Both the position numbers and the translations under genes were made by a program. The notes below the pieces were generated by a model. It was not told where the DNA came from and ran no database searches. It saw only the letters and a list, made by a program, of their open reading frames with translations. A DNA stretch of 6,896 bases from Deltaproteobacteria bacterium (GTDB lineage Bacteria; Myxococcota_A; UBA796; GCA-2862545), in the NCBI GenBank assembly GCA_019307545.1, contig JAFDJI010000196.1, positions 1 through 6,896 on the forward strand, written 5' to 3'. Below are positions 1 through 5,045 of this stretch, piece after piece (position 1 is the stretch's first letter; the number at the start of each line of letters is the position of its first letter).

Positions 1-1
1 C

Positions 2-736
2 GCCATGTCGAGGGAGGAGGCGGCCGGCAGCCGCTATCGGAACGTGATCACCCGCGCGATCGGGCTGTACCCCACGGTGCGCACCGACCTGCTCCACCTG
101 GACCTCCTGGCGGGGGATCGCCTGGTCCTGTGCTCCGATGGCCTCTCGGATCCCGTGAAACCCAAGTACATCCTCCGGCTCACCCAGCGGGAGAACCTGG
201 CCTCGGCGGTCGACGGCCTGGTCGAGGCGGCCCTGGAAGGAGGCGGCCGCGACAACATCAGTGTCATCGCGATCGAGCCGGAGGAGGTCGCCGAGGCGCA
301 GGCCGTCACCGCCCGGGCCGCCGCGATGGAGCGGCTCTTCCTGTTCGCCGACCTGCCCTACGCTGCGCGCCTGCGGGTCGGACGCATCGTCTCCGAGCAC
401 TTCGTTTCCCCGAAACAGGTGATCGTTACCCAGGGCACCCCGGGGGACACCATGTACGCCGTGGTCCAGGGCGAGGTGTCCGTTCAGGTGGACGGCGTGG
501 AGGTCGCGATCCTCCGCGAGGGAGAGCACTTCGGAGAGATGGCGCTGGTCGACCGCGAACCGCGCTCGGCGACCATCGTAGCCAAGGGATTCGGACACCT
601 GCTCGCCGTCGAACACGACACGTTTCAGGAGTTCTGCATGATGGAGCCCACTCTGGGCAACCAGATGCTCTGGAAGCTGATCACGACCCTGGGGCAGAGG
701 CTTCGCGCTGCGAACCTGCAGATTTCCAATAGGTAG
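2..736 (+). CDS. PP2C-type Ser/Thr phosphatase fused to a C-terminal cyclic-nucleotide-binding domain (5' end cut off by the window)
   Basis: This is the C-terminal part of a metal-dependent protein Ser/Thr phosphatase joined to a cNMP-binding domain, expected in the cytoplasm. The frame is open to the window edge. The ATG at position 5 falls inside the PP2C fold, so it is not the real start, and roughly 150 residues with the first metal-binding motifs lie outside. Counting from that ATG, residues 13-20 (NVITRAIG), 42-47 (LCSDGL, metal Asp45) and 83-86 (DNIS, metal Asp83) are the late PP2C motifs. A linker rich in Ala and Glu follows. Residues about 110-230 form the cNMP domain, with the phosphate-binding cassette FGEMAL…PRSAT. 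Its Glu178 (ribose contact) and Arg187 (phosphate contact) are both present, so binding looks possible. It converges on a minus-strand cyclase gene and has the same architecture as the phosphatase at 2339-3571, but the sequences have diverged strongly. Ligand and substrate are unknown. Confidence 0.9.
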   Translation, partial: AMSREEAAGSRYRNVITRAIGLYPTVRTDLLHLDLLAGDRLVLCSDGLSDPVKPKYILRLTQRENLASAVDGLVEAALEGGGRDNISVIAIEPEEVAEAQAVTARAAAMERLFLFADLPYAARLRVGRIVSEHFVSPKQVIVTQGTPGDTMYAVVQGEVSVQVDGVEVAILREGEHFGEMALVDREPRSATIVAKGFGHLLAVEHDTFQEFCMMEPTLGNQMLWKLITTLGQRLRAANLQISNR

Positions 737-768
737 CGCGGGACGGAGGAGCACGGCCATCGCCTTTC

Positions 769-801
769 GGGCATGGGCGCGGGCACGGGCGCGGGCACGG
801 G
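769..801. repeat. Hexanucleotide tandem repeat in the convergent gap
   Basis: Five GGGCNN units in a row (GGGCAT, GGGCGC, GGGCAC, GGGCGC, GGGCAC) are followed by a further GGG, so the last four units also read as two copies of a 12-mer. The array lies in the 95-bp gap between the plus-strand phosphatase stop and the minus-strand cyclase stop, directly beside a hairpin. It could be simple slippage-derived sequence. The rest of the gap (737-768) shows nothing recognisable. Confidence 0.7.
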
Positions 802-833
802 AGGAGCCGTCGGGCAAAGCCCGCCAGGCTCCT
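802..833. terminator. GC-rich hairpin between convergent genes, possible bidirectional terminator
   Basis: AGGAGCC (802-808) pairs with GGCTCCT (827-833). Inside it CGGGC (811-815) pairs with GCCCG (819-823) around an AAA loop, giving 12 pairs with a small internal loop. The right arm covers the first two bases of the cyclase stop codon (832-834, read on the minus strand). Neither side has a T-tract, so a classical intrinsic terminator is not proven, but a hairpin between two convergent stops fits that role in a high-GC genome. Confidence 0.5.
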
Positions 834-2352
834 AAAGCGTGTAGACCTCGACCGCGTCCTGTCGCCCCTTCACCTGTTCGGGACCGCGCGCCTCCACGGT
901 GTATTTCCCCTCCGGGAGGTGCTCGAGGACGACACCACTGATCGCGATGGTGCTTCCCAGCTTCTTGTTGAGCTGTTCCAGTCGCGCAGCGACGTTCACG
1001 TTGTCTCCGATCACCGCATACTTGGTGCGCTTGGTGCTCCCCAGGTTGCCAGCGATCACGCGCCCGGTGTGGAGGCCGATCCGCGCCACCAGCCGCTCGA
1101 ATCCCCGGTCCTGCCACAGGTGGGCCGTGCCGTTCGCCTCCCACTCGTCGTTGAGACCATCCAGGCGTTCACGCATGGCCAGGGCCGCTTCCACGGCCCG
1201 CTCCGGATGTCCAGGGAGGGGAACCGGAGCCCCGAACACCGCAAGGATGCCGTCCCCGAGGAACTCGATCACATCGCCTCCGTGCGCATCGATGATCTCG
1301 TTCATCTCGCCGAAGTACTCGTTGAGAAGGCGCACCACGTCTGGGGGATCGGCATGTTCGGTGAGCGTGCTGTACCCGCGCAGATCGGAGAACATCACCG
1401 TGACCTCGCGCTCCTCCCCGCCCATCTCCACCTTTTCGTCCGCGAGCACCGCCTCGGCGACACGCTCGCTCACGTAGCGCCCAAAGGTGGCGCGGATGAA
1501 CTCCCGTTCGCGCAGGCCCACCACCATGCTGTTGAAGTAGCGCCCCAGCAAACCGAACTCGTCCGTGCGTGCCAACTCGGTGTGGACGTCCAGATCCCCC
1601 CCCGCGATGGCATCGCTGGCATCGATCACCATGCCGAGTGGCTTGACGATCTGCCGTCCGATCACCACAGTCACACCCCCGAGCACCACGACCGCGACCG
1701 CGAGGGCCATGAGGGTGGAGAACAACGCGTTGCGCTGCATGGCGCGGATGTCCCTGGCCATGACGTCAGCGCCGGCGATGGCCACGGAGCGCCCGGTCGC
1801 GTCCTTCACTGGCGCGTAGCCAGAGATGCTCAGACCGTACTCGTCTTCCCAGAGTTGCTCCTCCACGGCCGGATGTTCCAGTCCCTCCATCATCCTGGGC
1901 AGATCGCTGCCGTCGTAGGGAAAGAGCCAGTCGACCTCATCAGGCTCGGGGGACATGTCGACGTCGAGGATGTGCTCGAACTTCCCGTACTCGTCCGTGA
2001 CCCGCAGAACGTACAGCGCCTCCGCATCCCCGTCTGCCTGACCGAGGCGCCGGAAGTCGTCATACACGCTCGCGAAGTACGCTCGCGCCTCCTCATCCTC
2101 CAATCCGAACACGGCGTCCCCGTCCACCTGGAGAGAAAGGGCCGTGGCGAGGGTCAGCAGTCGCTTCTGGAGGTGGCCCATCTCCGCGTCCATCTGGTTC
2201 TTGTAGGTCCAGGCGGAGAGGCCCGAGATGAGGAGGAAGGCGGAGATCCCATAGGCCAACATCAGCCGGAGCGGGAACCGCTGCCACAGCCGCAGATCAT
2301 CCCGCCACCGGCCGGTACTGCGCGCAGAGGCGCTCGATTTACTTGAAATCAC
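832..2352 (-). CDS. Membrane-bound class III nucleotide cyclase with extracytoplasmic Cache-like sensor and HAMP domain
   Basis: It makes cAMP or cGMP from the nucleoside triphosphate at the inner membrane. From a GTG start at 2352 (506 aa), residues about 30-50 are TM1, and about 51-207 a periplasmic region resembling a Cache sensor (note YGLSISGYAPV near 172-182). Residues 210-231 are TM2, about 233-285 HAMP, and 290-506 the cyclase domain. Metal aspartates are Asp323 (VMFSDLRGYS) and Asp367 (FLGDGILAVFG); transition-state Asn453 and Arg457 lie in VNVAAR. The purine-selecting positions are Glu363, where adenylyl cyclases usually have Lys, and Ala446, so product identity is open. The GTG start overlaps the upstream phosphatase gene by 14 bp, suggesting translational coupling; its nearest GGAG is 13 nt away, which is poor. 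The frame continues to an ATG at 2418, but those extra 22 residues lie over phosphatase coding sequence and lack a ribosome-binding site. Last gene of a probable three-gene operon. Confidence 0.93.
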   Translation of the reverse strand: MISSKSSASARSTGRWRDDLRLWQRFPLRLMLAYGISAFLLISGLSAWTYKNQMDAEMGHLQKRLLTLATALSLQVDGDAVFGLEDEEARAYFASVYDDFRRLGQADGDAEALYVLRVTDEYGKFEHILDVDMSPEPDEVDWLFPYDGSDLPRMMEGLEHPAVEEQLWEDEYGLSISGYAPVKDATGRSVAIAGADVMARDIRAMQRNALFSTLMALAVAVVVLGGVTVVIGRQIVKPLGMVIDASDAIAGGDLDVHTELARTDEFGLLGRYFNSMVVGLREREFIRATFGRYVSERVAEAVLADEKVEMGGEEREVTVMFSDLRGYSTLTEHADPPDVVRLLNEYFGEMNEIIDAHGGDVIEFLGDGILAVFGAPVPLPGHPERAVEAALAMRERLDGLNDEWEANGTAHLWQDRGFERLVARIGLHTGRVIAGNLGSTKRTKYAVIGDNVNVAARLEQLNKKLGSTIAISGVVLEHLPEGKYTVEARGPEQVKGRQDAVEVYTL

Positions 2353-3571
2353 CGCGTATCGCTTTCTCCACCGCCGCGAGTCGGGAGGAGAGGTCCCGCA
2401 GTCGATCGCCCACCGCATCCAGCAGCGCGAGAGACAGCTTCGCTCCCAACTCCGGCTTTTGACGCATCAGCTCGTGGAACCGGTCTCGGGAGAGTGCAAA
2501 CAGGCGGGTGCGCGTCGTGGTGCGTACGGTGGCAGAGCGGTTCACCGGACGCGCCAGGGCCAGTTCGCCGAAGTGGCCGCCAGCCTTGACATCGGTGAGG
2601 ACCGTGGATCCGCGGCTGATACGCACCCGGCCATCCACGACCACGTAGAAGACATCCCCGGGTTCGCCCTCCCTGATCACCGTTGCGCCCTTCTGGAAGA
2701 CCATCTCTTCCACGTAGGGGGCGACCACCAGCAACTCGGTCGGAGTGATGTCCCTGAACAAGAAGACGTCTTGGAGCACCTCGGTGACCGAAGAGATGGG
2801 CTCGTCTCCCTCCTCGCTCTCGAGGTCGAGCAGGACCACGCTCACGTTGTCCTCCGCCCCCGCGATGTTCGCCTGCTCGACCAACCGGTTCGCCGAGCCG
2901 TCGACATCCTTGCGGTCGACCAACGCGGCGATGGCTTCCTCCGTGAGCGCCCGGGTCAGGCCATCCGAGCACAGCAGCACCACATCCCCTTCGATCAGCC
3001 GCACCTCCGCGACGTCCACCTCGACGTCCACGCCGGCGCCAAGGGCCTGGTAGAGGAGTCGCCGGTCCTGGCTGTGCTCATACTCTTCCTGGGTGATGCG
3101 CCCCCGGCGCAGGCGAAACTCGGCCAGGGAGTGGTCCTCCGTGAGCCGGATCGACCGCCCACCACGCACCACGTAGGCGCGAGAGTCCCCCACGTGCGCC
3201 ACGTAGGCGAAGTTGCGCACCACCGTGACCAGCACAAGGGTCGAGCCCATGCCGGTGGCGTTCCGCTCCGTCTTCACGCGCTGTATCCGCTGGCTGGCGC
3301 TATTGAACAGCTCGTCGAAGAGGTTCGTCAGGGCCAGCCTGTTGGCAGTGCTGCGCTCCGTGGAGATGCGCTTGGTGGCCTCGCGCATCTTCGCGGCGTA
3401 CTCCTTCACGGTCCGCATGGAGAGATCCGCCGCTGCCTTGCCTGGCCTCGCGCCTCCCATGCCGTCGGCAACCGCGTACAGGGGCGGACTGCCCACACGA
3501 AGGACCATGTCCTCGTTGTACTCACGCTTGGCGCCGGGATGGGTCACTGCCGCAGCTCGTTTGACGCGCAC
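2339..3571 (-). CDS. PP2C-type Ser/Thr phosphatase fused to a C-terminal cyclic-nucleotide-binding domain (complete)
   Basis: A 410-residue cytoplasmic protein that removes phosphate from Ser/Thr of unknown partners, probably under cyclic nucleotide control. The PP2C domain (about 1-252) has NED (19-21), ADGMGG (35-40, metal Asp36), GDSR (128-131), LCSDGL (200-205, Asp203) and EDNVSV (240-245, Asp241), so the active site looks complete. Residues about 265-395 form the cNMP domain. Its cassette is FGELAL…NRSAT, with Glu336 and Arg345 in the ribose- and phosphate-contacting positions. A short charged helix ends the protein. The GTG start at 3571 has GGAGG 4 nt upstream, and the protein then begins just ahead of the conserved THPG…R..NED segment. 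An upstream GTG at 3646 would add 25 poorly conserved-looking residues and overlap the methyltransferase gene. The gap from that gene is 61 bp; the stop overlaps the likely cyclase start. It resembles Stp/PrpC phosphatases with an added sensor domain. Confidence 0.95.
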   Translation of the reverse strand: MRVKRAAAVTHPGAKREYNEDMVLRVGSPPLYAVADGMGGARPGKAAADLSMRTVKEYAAKMREATKRISTERSTANRLALTNLFDELFNSASQRIQRVKTERNATGMGSTLVLVTVVRNFAYVAHVGDSRAYVVRGGRSIRLTEDHSLAEFRLRRGRITQEEYEHSQDRRLLYQALGAGVDVEVDVAEVRLIEGDVVLLCSDGLTRALTEEAIAALVDRKDVDGSANRLVEQANIAGAEDNVSVVLLDLESEEGDEPISSVTEVLQDVFLFRDITPTELLVVAPYVEEMVFQKGATVIREGEPGDVFYVVVDGRVRISRGSTVLTDVKAGGHFGELALARPVNRSATVRTTTRTRLFALSRDRFHELMRQKPELGAKLSLALLDAVGDRLRDLSSRLAAVEKAIRGDFK

Positions 3572-3575
3572 GTTG

Positions 3576-3580
3576 CCTCC
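3576..3580 (-). promoter_or_regulatory. Ribosome-binding site that fixes the phosphatase start
   Basis: On the minus strand GGAGG lies 4 nt before the GTG at 3571. It favours that start over the in-frame GTG at 3646. Confidence 0.65.
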
Positions 3581-3595
3581 CGTCTCAGCGACCCG

Positions 3596-3601
3596 ACTAT
3601 A
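3596..3601 (-). promoter_or_regulatory. Possible internal promoter (-10-like TATAGT) ahead of the phosphatase gene
   Basis: TATAGT on the minus strand is one base from the sigma-70 -10 consensus and stands out in this GC-rich gap. It lies 24 nt upstream of the GTG start, which would leave room for the ribosome-binding site. No convincing -35 box is seen 16-18 nt upstream. If real, it would let the phosphatase and cyclase be transcribed without the methyltransferase. Confidence 0.25.
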
Positions 3602-3632
3602 CGAAACCTGGTACGCCGGGCGGGAGGCGCCC

Positions 3633-4412
3633 TCAAAGCGGGGCACGCACCGAGGGGCAGATGAGGAGCCGGAACGCCAGGTACTCGGGCGTCCATCGTC
3701 CTGTGAGGTCCCTTACCAGAAGCTGTCCTTGTTGGCGGGGCGGGTGGGGCCCCTCCTCGGACCGGGCGCAGACCAGGGTACTGATGTGCGGCGCACGCCC
3801 TTCCCGGAACACGTAGTCCCAGCGTTCCAGGACCGTAAACCCATGCCGCGCGGGCGCATCCTCGGCCCGATGGTCGGCGGCCGCCATGACGAAGCAGAAC
3901 CTCCCGCCAGGAGCGAGCCACCGGCGGGCAGCCGCACAGTAGTCGAAGATCGATCCGAGCAACTCGATCCGAGCTCCGGCGCGCTGGGGCACCGGCGAGA
4001 CCAGACCACGACCGATTGGGACATAGGGTGGCGATCCCGTCACCAGATCGAAGCGGGCGTCGGGTGGAAGCACAGCGGGATCACGGAGGTCACCGTGCAC
4101 GATGGTGACGCGGTCTTCCAGTTCGTTGAAGCCCGCGGTGCGACGAGCCAGACCGACACTGACCTCCTGGGCTTCCACGCCCACCAGTGCCGCATCCTCC
4201 TGTTCCAGGAGGTACAGGGTCGTGAGCCCCACCGACCCGATGCCGCAGCCCAGATCGAGCACCCGCCGGGCACCCGGGAATGCGAGGGCAGCACGCCACG
4301 CGGTGACCTGGTCATCGGTGGAGAAGCGGTGGCCACGGCGCAGTTGGTAGATGCGCCAGTCGCCGGCCAGGAGGTCCAACGAGACCTCGCGGTCGCGGGA
4401 GAGGTCGCCCAT
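3633..4412 (-). CDS. TrmN6/YfiC-like SAM-dependent N6-adenine methyltransferase
   Basis: A 259-residue Rossmann-fold methyltransferase of the COG4123 type, whose characterised member TrmN6 methylates N6 of A37 in tRNA1(Val). The N-terminus carries the substrate-side segment GHRFSTDDQVTAW (27-39). The SAM motif I is VLDLGCGIGSVGL (51-63), the acidic SAM-ribose residue is Glu80 in GVEAQ, and motif III-like IVHGD is at 104-108. The catalytic motif reads GSPPY (126-130): Ser127 replaces the usual Asn or Asp of (N/D)PPY, while Pro-Pro-Tyr is intact. No N-terminal PrmC helper domain is present, which argues against a release-factor methylase. An in-frame TAG lies just upstream of the ATG, so the start is well bounded, although no Shine-Dalgarno sequence is visible. 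It heads the minus-strand gene run, 61 bp before the phosphatase. The exact substrate is not settled by sequence. Confidence 0.85.
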   Translation of the reverse strand: MGDLSRDREVSLDLLAGDWRIYQLRRGHRFSTDDQVTAWRAALAFPGARRVLDLGCGIGSVGLTTLYLLEQEDAALVGVEAQEVSVGLARRTAGFNELEDRVTIVHGDLRDPAVLPPDARFDLVTGSPPYVPIGRGLVSPVPQRAGARIELLGSIFDYCAAARRWLAPGGRFCFVMAAADHRAEDAPARHGFTVLERWDYVFREGRAPHISTLVCARSEEGPHPPRQQGQLLVRDLTGRWTPEYLAFRLLICPSVRAPL

Positions 4413-4475
4413 GGCCGGCTGCTAACCCGAGTTCCATGAACGCGCGTGGGCCCACCAGCCGCGACCCGATATGTG

Positions 4476-4488
4476 CTCCGACTCGGAG
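4476..4488 (+). promoter_or_regulatory. Perfect dyad overlapping the lipoprotein ribosome-binding site
   Basis: CTCCGA-C-TCGGAG is a perfect inverted repeat in the 81-bp gap between the divergent methyltransferase and lipoprotein genes. Its right arm includes most of the GGAGG Shine-Dalgarno sequence (4485-4489), which stands 4 nt before the lipoprotein ATG at 4494. As RNA it could form a 5-bp stem with an ACU loop that hides the ribosome-binding site; as DNA it could be an operator. A second palindrome, GTGGGCCCAC, lies nearby at 4446-4455. Confidence 0.4.
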
Positions 4489-4493
4489 GTACG

Positions 4494-4838
4494 ATGTCTC
4501 GCTCGCTGATCTGTGCGGTTCTCTTGTTGGGGGGGTGCGTGCAGGGCGTCACCCAGGTGGCGGGCACTGGTTCGGTGTACACCACTCGGTGCTCGGCGGA
4601 GATGGAGGTCCGTGGCGTGGAGTACTACGCGCGCTGCACGCCCAAGAGTTGCGAGTCCACGTACCACTCGGGCGCGGTGAACCATGTGGTGGTCGCGATC
4701 GATCCAGGCCGAAAGCTGGTGGGCTACGCGGAGCGGGTATGCGTCCAGGACCTTTCGGAGGCCTCGGCCCTCTTCCAGCCTGCCCTCGAAGAGGGCGCGA
4801 CGACGACCACCGCCGAAGAGGCCGACAACACGGAATGA
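4494..4838 (+). CDS. Small cysteine-rich lipoprotein of unknown function
   Basis: A 114-residue protein not recognised as a known family. The ATG at 4494 has GGAGG 4 nt upstream. Residues 1-14 form a short signal peptide (basic Arg3, hydrophobic core) ending in the lipobox LGGC, so Cys15 should be lipidated and the mature protein anchored in the periplasm or outer membrane. The mature part has four cysteines (33, 48, 53, 83), enough for two disulfides. The middle looks like a small beta-rich domain (for example NHVVVAIDPGRKLVGYAERVC, 63-83, read here as two strands and a turn). The tail from about 99 is acidic and Thr-rich and probably disordered. An in-frame ATG at 4446 would put 16 residues ahead of the signal peptide and is unlikely. 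The gene stands alone, divergent from the methyltransferase, and is followed by a strong hairpin. Confidence 0.8.
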   Translation: MSRSLICAVLLLGGCVQGVTQVAGTGSVYTTRCSAEMEVRGVEYYARCTPKSCESTYHSGAVNHVVVAIDPGRKLVGYAERVCVQDLSEASALFQPALEEGATTTTAEEADNTE

Positions 4839-4862
4839 GCCCACCCGAATAGCGCTGCTGAC

Positions 4863-4908
4863 GCCGGGCTTCTCGGCGGAGGCACTCCACCCTCCGCCGG
4901 CGCCCGGC
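4863..4908 (+). terminator. Long hairpin downstream of the lipoprotein gene, probable terminator
   Basis: GCCGGGC (4863-4869) pairs with GCCCGGC (4902-4908), and CGGCGGAGG (4874-4882) pairs with CCTCCGCCG (4891-4899) across an 8-nt loop. That gives 16 perfect pairs with one small internal loop. It begins 24 bp after the lipoprotein stop. Only TT follows the stem, so it is not a textbook U-tract terminator, but size and position fit. Confidence 0.55.
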
Positions 4909-4945
4909 TTCGCATCGCCGCGGATGTGAACAGTGAGCGGGACGC

Positions 4946-4967
4946 ATCCACCCCACCGGGAGTGGAT
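4946..4967 (-). terminator. Smaller hairpin downstream of the DNA methyltransferase gene
   Basis: ATCCAC (4946-4951) pairs with GTGGAT (4962-4967), with one mismatch and two further C-G pairs inside and an ACCG loop. It lies 78 bp past the minus-strand methyltransferase stop and could serve as its terminator. No U-tract is seen. Apart from this and the hairpin at 4863-4908, the gap 4839-5045 shows no gene. Confidence 0.3.
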
Positions 4968-5045
4968 CGCGGCGGTCCACAGGTCCCCTTGCGTGCGGCG
5001 CGGGGATGTCTCGATGTCCGACGCTGGAGGTAGGAAGGCGTGTTG

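Noticed and set aside
5..7. ATG at position 5 as the real start of the left phosphatase gene
   Set aside because: A protein starting there would lack the first two thirds of the PP2C domain, including two metal-binding motifs; the frame is open to the window edge.
919..2346. A 475-codon open frame on the plus strand opposite the cyclase gene
   Set aside because: High GC leaves few stops in antisense frames. The translation is rich in His, Arg and Val with no recognisable domain, while the minus strand has an unmistakable cyclase.
3572..3646. Extended phosphatase N-terminus from the GTG at 3646
   Set aside because: It overlaps the upstream methyltransferase stop and has no clear ribosome-binding site, whereas the GTG at 3571 has GGAGG at good spacing.
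2459..3664. A 401-codon open frame on the plus strand opposite the phosphatase gene
   Set aside because: Low-complexity His/Arg/Gly-rich translation without motifs; the minus strand carries complete PP2C and cNMP motifs over the same bases.
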